Assembly (NCBI GenBank): GCA_963971535.1
Contig: CAXASK010002114.1
Location: forward strand, 67,001 to 131,000
DNA: 64,000 nt
DNA from: Notolepis coatsorum
Taxonomy: Eukaryota > Chordata > Actinopteri > Aulopiformes > Paralepididae
Direction: 5' to 3'
The notes beneath the pieces are model-generated. The model was not told the origin of the DNA. It made no database searches and worked only from the letters and a program-made list of their open reading frames with translations. Position 1 is the first letter of the stretch. Each line of letters starts with the position of its first letter. Shown here piece by piece: positions 25,675-41,100 of the stretch. The position numbers and the translations under genes are program-made.

Positions 25675-28600
25675 GAACTGTCCTGGGGCACAGGAAGAAC
25701 ATACTGACTGAACTGTCCTGGGTCACAGGAAGAACATACTGACTGAACTGTCCTGGGGCACAGGAAGAACATACTAACTGAACTGTCCTGGAGCACAGGA
25801 ATAACATACTGACTGAACTGTCCTGGGACACAGGAAGAACATACTGACTGAACTGTCCTGGGACACAGGAAGAACATACTGACTGAACTGTCCTGGAGCA
25901 CAGGAAGAACATACTGACTGAACTGTCCTGGGGCACAGGAAGAACATACTGACTGAACTGTCCTGGGTCACAGGAAGAACATACTGACTGAACTGTCCTG
26001 GAGCACATGAAGAACATACTGACTGAACTGTCCTGGAGCACATGAATAACATACTGACTGAACTGTCCTGGAGCACATGAATAACATACTGACTGAACTG
26101 TCCTGGGGCACAGGAAGAACATACTGACTGAACTGTCCTGGAGCACATGAAAAACATACTGACTGAAGTGTCCTGGGGCACAGGAAGAACATACTGACTG
26201 AACTGTCCTGGGTCACAGGAAGAACATACTGACTGAACTGTCCTGGGTCACAGGAAGAACATACTGACTGAACTGTCCTGGGGCACAGGAAGAACATACT
26301 GACTGAACTGTCCTTGAGCACAGGAAGAACATACTGACTGAACTGTCCTGGGACACAGGAATAACATACTGACTTAACTGTCCTGGGACACAGGAAGAAC
26401 ATACTGACTGAACTGTCCTGGAGCACAGGAACAACATACTGACTGAACTGTTCTGGGGCACAGGAAGAACATACTGACTGAACTGTCCTGGAGCATTGGA
26501 AAAACATACTGACTGAACTGTCCTGCGACACAGGAAGAACATACTGACTGAACTGTCCTGAGACACAGGAAGAACATACTCACTGAACTGTCCTGGGGCA
26601 CAGGAAGAACACACTGACTGAACTGTCCTGGAGCACCGGGAGAACATACTGACTGAACTGTCCTGTAGCACATGAAGAACATACTGACTGAACTGTCCTG
26701 GGGCACAGGAAGAACATACTGACTGAACTGTCCTGGGTCACAGGAAGAACATACTGACTGAACTGTCCTGGGGCACAGGAAGAACATACTAACTGAACTG
26801 TCCTGGAGCACAGGAAGAACATACTGACTGAACTGTCCTGGGACACAGGAAGAACATACTGACTGAACTGTCCTGGGACACAGGAAGAACATACTGACTG
26901 AACTGTCCTGGAGCACAGGAAGAACATACTGACTGAACTGTCCTGGGGCACAGGAAGAACATACTGACTGAACTGTCCTGGAGCACAGGGAGAACATACT
27001 GACTGAACTGTCCTGGGGCACAGGAAGAACATACTGACTGAACTGTCCTGGAGCACAGGAAGAACATACTGACTGAACTGTCCTGGGACACAGGAAGAAC
27101 ATACTGACTGAACTGTCCTGGGACACAGGAAGAACATACTGACTGAACTGTCCTGGAGCACAGGAAGAACATACTGACTGAACTGTCCTGGGGCACAGGA
27201 AGAACATACTGACTGAACTGTCCTGGAGCACAGGAAGAACATACTGACTGAACTGTCCTGGAGCATAGGAAGAACATACTGACTGAACTGTCCTGAGACA
27301 CAGGAAGAACATACTGACTGAACTGTCCTGAGACACAGGAAGAACATACTGACTGAACTGTCCTGGGGCACATGAAGAACACACTGACTGAACTGTCCTG
27401 GAGCACAGGAAGAACATACTGACTGAACTGTCCTGGGGCGCAGGAAGAACATACTGACTGAACTGTCCTGAGACAAAGGAAGAACATACTGACTGAACTG
27501 TCCTGGAGCACAGGGAGAACATACTGACTGAACTGTCCTGGAGCACATGAAGAACATACTGACTGAACTGTCCTGGGGCACAGGAAGAACATATTGACTG
27601 AACTGTCCTGGGTCACAGGAAGAACATACTGACTGAACTGTCCTGGGGCACAGGAGGAACATACTGACTGAACTGTCCTGAGGCACAGGAAGAACATACT
27701 GACTGAACTGTCCTGGGACACAGGAAGAACATACTGACTGAACTGTCCTGGGACACAGGAAGAACATACTGACTGAACTGTCCTGGAGCACAGGAAGAAC
27801 ATACTGACTGAACTGTCCTGGGACACAGGAAGAACATACTGACTGAACTGTCCTGGGTCACAGGAAGAACATACTGACTGAACTGCCCTGGGGCACAGGA
27901 GGAACATACTGACTGAACTGTCCTGAGGCACAGGAAGAACATACTGACTGAACTGTCCTGGGACACAGGAAGAACATACTGACTGAACTGTCCTGGGGCA
28001 CAGGAAGAACATACTGACTGAACTGTCCTGGAGCACAGGAAGAACATACTGACTGAACTGTCCTGGAGCATAGGAAGAACATACTGACTGGACTGTCCTG
28101 AGACACAGGAAGAACATACTGACTGAACTGTCCTGAGACATAGGAAGAACATACTGACTGAACTGTCCTGGGGCACAGGAAGAACATACTGACTGAACTG
28201 TCCTGGGGCACAGGAGGAACATACTGACTGAACTGTCCTGAGGCAAAGGAAGAACATACTGACTGAACTGTCCTGGGGCACAGGAAGAACATACTGACTG
28301 AACTGTCCTCAGGAAGAACATACTGACTGAACTGTCCTGGAGTACAGGGAGAACATACTGACTGAACTGTCCTGTAGCACATGAAGAACATACTGACTGA
28401 ACTGTCCTGGGGCACAGGAAGAACATACTGACTGAACTGTCCTGGGTCACAGGAAGAACATACTGACTGAACTGTCCTGGGGCACAGGAAGAACATACTG
28501 ACTGAACTGTCCTGGAGCACAGGAAGAACATACTGACTGAACTGTCCTGGGACACAGGAAGAACATACTGACTGAACTGTCCTGGAGCACAGAAAGAACA

Positions 28601-31600
28601 TACTGACTGAACTGTCCTGAGACACAGGAAGAATATACTGACTGAACTGTCCTGGGACACAGGAAGAACATACTGACTGAACTGTCCTGGAGAACAGGAA
28701 GAACATACTGACTGAACTGTCCTGGGGCACAGGAATAACATACTGACTGAACTGTCCTGGAGCACAGGAAGAACATACTGACTGAACTGTCCTGGAGCAT
28801 AGGAAGAATATACTGACTGAACTGTCCTGAGACACAGGAAGAACATACTGACTGAACTGTCCTGAGACACAGGAAGAACATACTGACTGAACTGTCCTGG
28901 GGCACAGGAAGAACACACTGACTGAACTGTCCTGGAGCACAGGAAGAACATACTGACTGAACTGTCCTGGGGCACAGGAAGAACATACTGACTGAACTGT
29001 CCTGGGGCACAGGAGGAACATACTGACTGAACTGTCCTGAGGCACAGGAAGAACATACTGACTGAACTGTCCTGGGACACAGGAAGAACATACTGACTGA
29101 ACTGTCCTGGGACACAGGAAGAACATACTGACTGAACTGTCCTGGAGCACAGGAAGAACATACTGACTGAACTGTCCTGGGACACAGGAAGAACATACTG
29201 ACTGAACTGTCCTGGGTCACAGGAAGAACATACTGACTGAACTGTCCTGGGGCACAGCAGGAACTTACTGACTGAACTGTCCTGAGGCACAGGAAGAACA
29301 TACTGACTGAACTGTCCTGGGACACATGAAGAACATACTGACTGAACTGTCCTGGAGCACATGAATAACATACTGACTGAACTGTCCTGGAGCACATGAA
29401 TAACATACTGACTGAACTGTCCTGGGGCACAGGAAGAACATACTGACTGAACTGTCCTGGAGCACATGAATAACATACTGACTGAACTGTCCTGGGGCAC
29501 AGGAAGAACATACTGACTGAACTGTCCTGGGTCACAGGAAGAACATACTGACTGAACTGTCCTCGGTCACAGGAAGAACATACTGACTGAACTGTCCTGG
29601 GGCACAGGAAGAACATACTGACTGAACTGTCCTTGAGCACAAGAAGAACATACTGACTGAACTGTCCTGGGACACAGGAATAACATACTGACTGAACTGT
29701 CCTGGGACACAGGAAGAACATACTGACTGAACTGTCCTGGAGCACAGGAACAACATACTGACTGAACTGTTCTGGGGCACAGGAAGAACATACTGACTGA
29801 ACTGTCCTGGAGCACAGGAAGAACATACTGACTGAACTGTCCTGGAGCATTGGAAGAACATACTGACTGAACTGTCCTGAGACACAGGAAGAACATACTG
29901 ACTGAACTGTCCTGAGACACAGGAAGAACATACTCACTGAACTGTCCTGGGGCACAGGAAGAACACACTGACTGAACTGTCCTGGAGCACAGGAAGAACA
30001 TACTGACTGAACTGTCCTGGGGCACAGGAAGAACATACTGACTGAACTGTCCTGGGGCACAGGAGGAACACATACTGACTGAACTGTCCTGAGGCAAAGG
30101 AAGAACATACTGACTGAACTGTCCTGGAGCACAGGGAGAACATACTGACTGAACTGTCCTGTAGCACATGAAGAACATACTGACTGAACTGTCCTGGGGC
30201 ACAGGAAGAACATACTGACTGAACTGTCCTGGGTCACAGGAAGAACATACTGACTGAACTGTCCTGGGGCACAGGAAGAACATACTGACTGAACTGTCCT
30301 GGAGCCAAGGAAGAACATACTGACTGAACTGTCCTGGGACACAGGAAGAACATACTGACTGAACTGTCCTGGGACACAGGAAGAACATACTGACTGAACT
30401 GTCCTGGAGCACAGGAAGAACATACTGACTGAACTGTCCTGGGGCACAGGAAGAACATACTGACTGAACTGTCCTGGAGCACAGGGAGAACATACTGACT
30501 GAACTGTCCTGGAGCACATGAAGAACATACTGACTGAACTGTCCTGGGGCACAGGAAGAACATATTGACTGAACTGTCCTGGGTCACAGGAAGAACATAC
30601 TGACTGAACTGTCCTGGAGCACAGGAAGAACATATTGACTGAACTGTCCTGGGTCACAGGAAGAACATACTGACTGAACTGTCCTGGAGCACAGGAAGAA
30701 CATACTGACTGAACTGTCCTGGGGCACAGGAAGAACATACTGACTGAACTGTCCTGGGGCACAGGAAGAACATACTGACTGAACTGTCCTGGAGCACAGG
30801 AACAACATACTGACTGAACTGTCCTGGGGCACAGGAGGAACATACTGACTGAACTGTCCTGAGGCAAAGGAAGAACATACTGACTGAACTGTCCTGGAGC
30901 ACAGGGAGAACATACTGACTGAACTGTCCTGTAGCACATGAAGAACATACTTACTGAACTGTCCTGGGGCACAGGAGGAACATACTGACTGAACTGTCCT
31001 GAGACACAGGAAGAACATACTGACTGAACTGTCCTGGGGCACAGGAAGAACATACTGACTGAACTGTCCTGGGGCACAGGAGGAACACACTGACTGAACT
31101 GTCCTGAGGCAAAGGAAGAACATACTGACTGAACTGTCCTGGAGCACAGGGAGAACATACTGACTGAACTGTCCTGGAGCACATGAAGAACATACTGACT
31201 GAACTGTCCTGGGGCACAGGAAGAACATATTGACTGAACTGTCCTGGGTCACAGGAAGAACATACTGACTGAACTGTCCTGGGGCACAGGAGGAACATAC
31301 TGACTGAACTGTCCTGAGGCACAGGAAGAACATACTGACTGAACTGTCCTGGGACACAGGAAGAACATACTGACTGAACTGTCCTGGGGCACAGGAAGAA
31401 CATACTGACTGAACTGTCCTGGGACACAGGAAGAACATACTGACTGAACTGTCCTGGGTCAAAGGAAGAACATACTGACTGAACTGTCCTGGGGCACAGG
31501 AGGAACATACTGACTGAACTGTCCTGAGGCACAGGAAGAACATACTGACTGAACTGTCCTGGGACACAGGAAGAACATACTGACTGAACTGTCCTGGGGC

Positions 31601-32165
31601 ACAGGAAGAACATACTGACTGAACTGTCCTGGAGCACAGGAAGAACATACTGACTGAACTGTCCTGGAGCATAGGAAGAACATACTGACTGGACTGTCCT
31701 GAGACACAGGAAGAACATACTGACTGAACTGTCCTGAGACACAGGAAGAACATACTCACTGAACTGTCCTGGGGCACAGGAAGAACATACTGACTGAACT
31801 GTCCTGGGGCACACGAGGAACATACTGACTGAACTGTCCTGGAGCACAGGAAGAACATACTGACTGAACTGTCCTGAGGCAAAGGAAGAACATACTGACT
31901 GAACTGTCCTGGGGCACAGGAAGAACATACTGACTGAACTGTCCTCAGGAAGAACATACTGACTGAACTGTCCTGGAGCACAGGGATAACATACTGACTG
32001 AACTGTCCTGTAGCACATGAAGAACATACTGACTGAACTGTCCTGGTGCACAGGAAGAACATACTGACTGAACTGGCCTGGGTCACAGGAAGAACATACT
32101 GACTGAACTGTCCTGGGGCACAGGAAGAACATACTGACTGAACTGTCCTGGAGCACAGGAAGAAC
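25675..32165 (+). repeat. 6.5-kb block, second copy of 12,640-19,130
   Basis: This is a collinear copy of 12,640-19,130 with all indel markers conserved. Private changes include AAAACATACTG at about 26,150 and 26,500, CATGAAGAACACAC at about 27,370, GAATATACTG at about 28,632 and ACAGCAGGAACTT at about 29,255. It begins exactly where the separate 8.1-kb block (17,560-25,690) ends, so 25,675-25,690 is a junction between two duplicated segments. Confidence 0.92.
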
Positions 32166-35100
32166 ATATTGACTGAACTGTCCTGGGTCACAGGAAGAAC
32201 ATACTGACTGAACTGTCCTGGAGCACAGGAAGAACATACTGACTGAACTGTCCTGGGGCACAGGAAGAACATACTGACTGAACTGTCCTGGGGCACAGGA
32301 AGAACATACTGACTGAACTGTCCTGGAGCACAGGAACAACATACTGACTGAACTGTCCTGGGGCACAGGAGGAACATACTGACTGAACTGTCCTGAGGCA
32401 AAGGAAGAACATACTGACTGAACTGTCCTGGAGCACAGGGAGAACATACTGACTGAACTGTCCTGTAGCACATGAAGAACATACTTACTGAACTGTCCTG
32501 GGGCACAGGAGGAACATACTGACTGAACTGTCCTGAGACACAGGAAGAACATACTGACTGAACTGTCCTGGGGCACAGGAAGAACATACTGACTGAACTG
32601 TCCTGGGGCACAGGAGGAACACACTGACTGAACTGTCCTGAGGCAAAGGAAGAACATACTGACTGAACTGTCCTGGAGCACAGGGAGAACATACTGACTG
32701 AACTGTCCTGGAGCACATGAAGAACATACTGACTGAACTGTCCTGGGGCACAGGAAGAACATATTGACTGAACTGTCCTGGGTCACAGGAAGAACATACT
32801 GACTGAACTGTCCTGGGGCACAGGAGGAACATACTGACTGAACTGTCCTGAGGCACAGGAAGAACATACTGACTGAACTGTCCTGGGACACAGGAAGAAC
32901 ATACTGACTGAACTGTCCTGGGGCACAGGAAGAACATACTGACTGAACTGTCCTGGGACACAGGAAGAACATACTGACTGAACTGTCCTGGGTCAAAGGA
33001 AGAACATACTGACTGAACTGTCCTGGGGCACAGGAGGAACATACTGACTGAACTGTCCTGAGGCACAGGAAGAACATACTGACTGAACTGTCCTGGGACA
33101 CAGGAAGAACATACTGACTGAACTGTCCTGGAGCACAGGGAGAACATACTGACTGAACTGTCCTGGAGCACATGAAGAACATACTGACTGAACTGTCCTG
33201 GGGCACAGGAAGAACATATTGACTGAACTGTCCTGGGTCACAGGAAGAACATACTGACTGAACTGTCCTGGGGCACAGGAGGAACATACTGACTGAACTG
33301 TCCTGAGGCACAGGAAGAACATACTGACTGAACTGTCCTGGGACACAGGAAGAACATACTGACTGAACTGTCCTGGGGCACAGGAAGAACATACTGACTG
33401 AACTGTCCTGGGACACAGGAAGAACATACTGACTGAACTGTCCTGGGTCAAAGGAAGAACATACTGACTGAACTGTCCTGGGGCACAGGAGGAACATACT
33501 GACTGAACTGTCCTGAGGCACAGGAAGAACATACTGACTGAACTGTCCTGGGACACAGGAAGAACATACTGACTGAACTGTCCTGGGGCACAGGAAGAAC
33601 ATACTGACTGAACTGTCCTGGAGCACAGGAAGAACATACTGACTGAACTGTCCTGTAGCACATGAAGAACATACTGACTGAACTGTCCTGGTGCACAGGA
33701 AGAACATACTGACTGAACTGGCCTGGGTCACAGGAAGAACATACTGACTGAACTGTCCTGGGGCACAGGAAGAACATACTGACTGAACTGTCCTGGAGCA
33801 CAGGAAGAACATATTGACTGAACTGTCCTGGGTCACAGGAAGAACATACTGACTGAACTGTCCTGGAGCACAGGAAGAACATACTGACTGAACTGTCCTG
33901 GGGCACAGGAAGAACATACTGACTGAACTGTCCTGGGGCACAGGAAGAACATACTGACTGAACTGTCCTGGAGCACAGGAACAACATACTGACTGAACTG
34001 TCCTGGGGCACAGGAGGAACATACTGACTGAACTGTCCTGAGGCAAAGGAAGAACATACTGACTGAACTGTCCTGGAGCACAGGGAGAACATACTGACTG
34101 AACTGTCCTGTAGCACATGAAGAACATACTTACTGAACTGTCCTGGGGCACAGGAGGAACATACTGACTGAACTGTCCTGAGACACAGGAAGAACATACT
34201 GACTGAACTGTCCTGGGGCACAGGAAGAACATACTGACTGAACTGTCCTGGGGCACAGGAGGAACACACTGACTGAACTGTCCTGAGGCAAAGGAAGAAC
34301 ATACTGACTGAACTGTCCTGGAGCACAGGGAGAACATACTGACTGAACTGTCCTGGAGCACATGAAGAACATACTGACTGAACTGTCCTGGGGCACAGGA
34401 AGAACATATTGACTGAACTGTCCTGGGTCACAGGAAGAACATACTGACTGAACTGTCCTGGGGCACAGGAGGAACATACTGACTGAACTGTCCTGAGGCA
34501 CAGGAAGAACATACTGACTGAACTGTCCTGGGACACAGGAAGAACATACTGACTGAACTGTCCTGGGGCACAGGAAGAACATACTGACTGAACTGTCCTG
34601 GGACACAGGAAGAACATACTGACTGAACTGTCCTGGGTCAAAGGAAGAACATACTGACTGAACTGTCCTGGGGCACAGGAGGAACATACTGACTGAACTG
34701 TCCTGAGGCACAGGAAGAACATACTGACTGAACTGTCCTGGGACACAGGAAGAACATACTGACTGAACTGTCCTGGGGCACAGGAAGAACATACTGACTG
34801 AACTGTCCTGGAGCACAGGAAGAACATACTGACTGAACTGTCCTGGAGCATAGGAAGAACATACTGACTGGACTGTCCTGAGACACAGGAAGAACATACT
34901 GACTGAACTGTCCTGAGACACAGGAAGAACATACTCACTGAACTGTCCTGGGGCACAGGAAGAACATACTGACTGAACTGTCCTGGGGCACACGAGGAAC
35001 ATACTGACTGAACTGTCCTGGAGCACAGGAAGAACATACTGACTGAACTGTCCTGAGGCAAAGGAAGAACATACTGACTGAACTGTCCTGGGGCACAGGA

Positions 35101-38100
35101 AGAACATACTGACTGAACTGTCCTCAGGAAGAACATACTGACTGAACTGTCCTGGAGCACAGGGATAACATACTGACTGAACTGTCCTGTAGCACATGAA
35201 GAACATACTGACTGAACTGTCCTGGTGCACAGGAAGAACATACTGACTGAACTGGCCTGGGTCACAGGAAGAACATACTGACTGAACTGTCCTGGGGCAC
35301 AGGAAGAACATACTGACTGAACTGTCCTGGAGCACAGGAAGAACATACTGACTGAACTGTCCTGGAGCACAGGAAGAACATACTGACTGAACTGTCCTGG
35401 AGCATAGGAAGAACATACTGACTGAACTGTCCTGAGACACAGGAAGAACATACTGACTGAACTGTCCTGAGACACAGGAAGAACATACTGACTGAACTGT
35501 CCTGGGGCACAGGAAGAACACACTGACTGAACTGTCCTGGAGCACAGGAAGAACATACTGACTGAACTGTCCTGGGGCACAGGAAGAACATACTGACTGA
35601 ACTGTCCTGGGGCACAGGAGGAACATACTGACTGAACTGTCCTGAGGCACAGGAAGAACATACTGACTGAACTGTCCTGGGGCACAGGAGGAACATACTG
35701 ACTGAACTGTCCTGAGGCAAAGGAAGAACATACTGACTGAACTGTCCTGGAGCACAGGGAGAACATACTGACTGAACTGTCCTGTAGCACATGAAGAACA
35801 TACTTACTGAACTGTCCTGGGGCACAGGAGGAACATACTGACTGAACTGTCCTGAGACACAGGAAGAACATACTGACTGAACTGTCCTGGGGCACAGGAA
35901 GAACATACTGACTGAACTGTCCTGGGGCACAGGAGGAACACACTGACTGAACTGTCCTGAGGCAAAGGAAGAACATACTGACTGAACTGTCCTGGAGCAC
36001 AGGGAGAACATACTGACTGAACTGTCCTGGAGCACATGAAGAACATACTGACTGAACTGTCCTGGGGCACAGGAAGAACATATTGACTGAACTGTCCTGG
36101 GTCACAGGAAGAACATACTGACTGAACTGTCCTGGGGCACAGGAGGAACATACTGACTGAACTGTCCTGAGGCACAGGAAGAACATACTGACTGAACTGT
36201 CCTGGGACACAGGAAGAACATACTGACTGAACTGTCCTGGGGCACAGGAAGAACATACTGACTGAACTGTCCTGGGACACAGGAAGAACATACTGACTGA
36301 ACTGTCCTGGGTCAAAGGAAGAACATACTGACTGAACTGTCCTGGGGCACAGGAGGAACATACTGACTGAACTGTCCTGAGGCACAGGAAGAACATACTG
36401 ACTGAACTGTCCTGGGACACAGGAAGAACATACTGACTGAACTGTCCTGGGGCACAGGAAGAACATACTGACTGAACTGTCCTGGAGCACAGGAAGAACA
36501 TACTGACTGAACTGTCCTGGGTCACAGGAAGAACATACTGACTGAACTGTCCTGGAGCACAGGAAGAACATACTGACTGAACTGTCCTGGGGCACAGGAA
36601 GAACATACTGACTGAACTGTCCTGGGGCACAGGAAGAACATACTGACTGAACTGTCCTGGAGCACAGGAACAACATACTGACTGAACTGTCCTGGGGCAC
36701 AGGAGGAACATACTGACTGAACTGTCCTGAGGCAAAGGAAGAACATACTGACTGAACTGTCCTGGAGCACAGGGAGAACATACTGACTGAACTGTCCTGT
36801 AGCACATGAAGAACATACTTACTGAACTGTCCTGGGGCACAGGAGGAACATACTGACTGAACTGTCCTGAGACACAGGAAGAACATACTGACTGAACTGT
36901 CCTGGGGCACAGGAAGAACATACTGACTGAACTGTCCTGGGGCACAGGAGGAACACACTGACTGAACTGTCCTGAGGCAAAGGAAGAACATACTGACTGA
37001 ACTGTCCTGGAGCACAGGGAGAACATACTGACTGAACTGTCCTGGAGCACATGAAGAACATACTGACTGAACTGTCCTGGGGCACAGGAAGAACATATTG
37101 ACTGAACTGTCCTGGGTCACAGGAAGAACATACTGACTGAACTGTCCTGGGGCACAGGAGGAACATACTGACTGAACTGTCCTGAGGCACAGGAAGAACA
37201 TACTGACTGAACTGTCCTGGGACACAGGAAGAACATACTGACTGAACTGTCCTGGGGCACAGGAAGAACATACTGACTGAACTGTCCTGGGACACAGGAA
37301 GAACATACTGACTGAACTGTCCTGGGTCAAAGGAAGAACATACTGACTGAACTGTCCTGGGGCACAGGAGGAACATACTGACTGAACTGTCCTGAGGCAC
37401 AGGAAGAACATACTGACTGAACTGTCCTGGGACACAGGAAGAACATACTGACTGAACTGTCCTGGGGCACAGGAAGAACATACTGACTGAACTGTCCTGG
37501 AGCACAGGAAGAACATACTGACTGAACTGTCCTGTAGCACATGAAGAACATACTGACTGAACTGTCCTGGTGCACAGGAAGAACATACTGACTGAACTGG
37601 CCTGGGTCACAGGAAGAACATACTGACTGAACTGTCCTGGGGCACAGGAAGAACATACTGACTGAACTGTCCTGGAGCACAGGAAGAACATATTGACTGA
37701 ACTGTCCTGGGTCACAGGAAGAACATACTGACTGAACTGTCCTGGAGCACAGGAAGAACATACTGACTGAACTGTCCTGGGGCACAGGAAGAACATACTG
37801 ACTGAACTGTCCTGGGGCACAGGAAGAACATACTGACTGAACTGTCCTGGAGCACAGGAACAACATACTGACTGAACTGTCCTGGGGCACAGGAGGAACA
37901 TACTGACTGAACTGTCCTGAGGCAAAGGAAGAACATACTGACTGAACTGTCCTGGAGCACAGGGAGAACATACTGACTGAACTGTCCTGTAGCACATGAA
38001 GAACATACTTACTGAACTGTCCTGGGGCACAGGAGGAACATACTGACTGAACTGTCCTGAGACACAGGAAGAACATACTGACTGAACTGTCCTGGGGCAC

Positions 38101-41100
38101 AGGAAGAACATACTGACTGAACTGTCCTGGGGCACAGGAGGAACACACTGACTGAACTGTCCTGAGGCAAAGGAAGAACATACTGACTGAACTGTCCTGG
38201 AGCACAGGGAGAACATACTGACTGAACTGTCCTGGAGCACATGAAGAACATACTGACTGAACTGTCCTGGGGCACAGGAAGAACATATTGACTGAACTGT
38301 CCTGGGTCACAGGAAGAACATACTGACTGAACTGTCCTGGGGCACAGGAGGAACATACTGACTGAACTGTCCTGAGGCACAGGAAGAACATACTGACTGA
38401 ACTGTCCTGGGACACAGGAAGAACATACTGACTGAACTGTCCTGGGGCACAGGAAGAACATACTGACTGAACTGTCCTGGGACACAGGAAGAACATACTG
38501 ACTGAACTGTCCTGGGTCAAAGGAAGAACATACTGACTGAACTGTCCTGGGGCACAGGAGGAACATACTGACTGAACTGTCCTGAGGCACAGGAAGAACA
38601 TACTGACTGAACTGTCCTGGGACACAGGAAGAACATACTGACTGAACTGTCCTGGGGCACAGGAAGAACATACTGACTGAACTGTCCTGGAGCACAGGAA
38701 GAACATACTGACTGAACTGTCCTGGAGCATAGGAAGAACATACTGACTGGACTGTCCTGAGACACAGGAAGAACATACTGACTGAACTGTCCTGAGACAC
38801 AGGAAGAACATACTCACTGAACTGTCCTGGGGCACAGGAAGAACATACTGACTGAACTGTCCTGGGGCACACGAGGAACATACTGACTGAACTGTCCTGG
38901 AGCACAGGAAGAACATACTGACTGAACTGTCCTGAGGCAAAGGAAGAACATACTGACTGAACTGTCCTGAGGCAAAGGAAGAACATACTGACTGAACTGT
39001 CCTGGAGCACAGGGAGAACATACTGACTGAACTGTCCTGTAGCACATGAAGAACATACTTACTGAACTGTCCTGGGGCACAGGAGGAACATACTGACTGA
39101 ACTGTCCTGAGACACAGGAAGAACATACTGACTGAACTGTCCTGGGGCACAGGAAGAACATACTGACTGAACTGTCCTGGGGCACAGGAGGAACACACTG
39201 ACTGAACTGTCCTGAGGCAAAGGAAGAACATACTGACTGAACTGTCCTGGAGCACAGGGAGAACATACTGACTGAACTGTCCTGGAGCACATGAAGAACA
39301 TACTGACTGAACTGTCCTGGGGCACAGGAAGAACATATTGACTGAACTGTCCTGGGTCACAGGAAGAACATACTGACTGAACTGTCCTGGGGCACAGGAG
39401 GAACATACTGACTGAACTGTCCTGAGGCACAGGAAGAACATACTGACTGAACTGTCCTGGGACACAGGAAGAACATACTGACTGAACTGTCCTGGGGCAC
39501 AGGAAGAACATACTGACTGAACTGTCCTGGGACACAGGAAGAACATACTGACTGAACTGTCCTGGGTCAAAGGAAGAACATACTGACTGAACTGTCCTGG
39601 GGCACAGGAGGAACATACTGACTGAACTGTCCTGAGGCACAGGAAGAACATACTGACTGAACTGTCCTGGGACACAGGAAGAACATACTGACTGAACTGT
39701 CCTGGGGCACAGGAAGAACATACTGACTGAACTGTCCTGGAGCACAGGAAGAACATACTGACTGAACTGTCCTGTAGCACATGAAGAACATACTGACTGA
39801 ACTGTCCTGGTGCACAGGAAGAACATACTGACTGAACTGGCCTGGGTCACAGGAAGAACATACTGACTGAACTGTCCTGGGGCACAGGAAGAACATACTG
39901 ACTGAACTGTCCTGGAGCACAGGAAGAACATATTGACTGAACTGTCCTGGGTCACAGGAAGAACATACTGACTGAACTGTCCTGGAGCACAGGAAGAACA
40001 TACTGACTGAACTGTCCTGGGGCACAGGAAGAACATACTGACTGAACTGTCCTGGGGCACAGGAAGAACATACTGACTGAACTGTCCTGGAGCACAGGAA
40101 CAACATACTGACTGAACTGTCCTGGGGCACAGGAGGAACATACTGACTGAACTGTCCTGAGGCAAAGGAAGAACATACTGACTGAACTGTCCTGGAGCAC
40201 AGGGAGAACATACTGACTGAACTGTCCTGTAGCACATGAAGAACATACTTACTGAACTGTCCTGGGGCACAGGAGGAACATACTGACTGAACTGTCCTGA
40301 GACACAGGAAGAACATACTGACTGAACTGTCCTGGGGCACAGGAAGAACATACTGACTGAACTGTCCTGGGGCACAGGAGGAACACACTGACTGAACTGT
40401 CCTGAGGCAAAGGAAGAACATACTGACTGAACTGTCCTGGAGCACAGGGAGAACATACTGACTGAACTGTCCTGGAGCACATGAAGAACATACTGACTGA
40501 ACTGTCCTGGGGCACAGGAAGAACATATTGACTGAACTGTCCTGGGTCACAGGAAGAACATACTGACTGAACTGTCCTGGGGCACAGGAGGAACATACTG
40601 ACTGAACTGTCCTGAGGCACAGGAAGAACATACTGACTGAACTGTCCTGGGACACAGGAAGAACATACTGACTGAACTGTCCTGGGGCACAGGAAGAACA
40701 TACTGACTGAACTGTCCTGGGACACAGGAAGAACATACTGACTGAACTGTCCTGGGTCAAAGGAAGAACATACTGACTGAACTGTCCTGGGGCACAGGAG
40801 GAACATACTGACTGAACTGTCCTGAGGCACAGGAAGAACATACTGACTGAACTGTCCTGGGACACAGGAAGAACATACTGACTGAACTGTCCTGGGGCAC
40901 AGGAAGAACATACTGACTGAACTGTCCTGGAGCACAGGAAGAACATACTGACTGAACTGTCCTGGAGCATAGGAAGAACATACTGACTGGACTGTCCTGA
41001 GACACAGGAAGAACATACTGACTGAACTGTCCTGAGACACAGGAAGAACATACTCACTGAACTGTCCTGGGGCACAGGAAGAACATACTGACTGAACTGT

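Larger units (their letters stand above)
17560..25690 (+). repeat. 8.1-kb block, first copy (offset 22,333 to 22,263)
   Basis: This block matches 39,893-47,953. The offset is 22,333 up to about 21,730, 22,298 in the middle and 22,263 after about 22,440, because the other copy has lost two single monomers. Aligned markers are the 29-bp monomers 18,891/41,224, 22,910/45,173 and 23,604/45,867, the 37-bp monomers 25,208/47,471, and GGGGCGCAGG 22,060/44,358. Private to this copy are GAACTATCC at about 20,437 and GGGGTACAGG at about 23,793. Confidence 0.92.
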
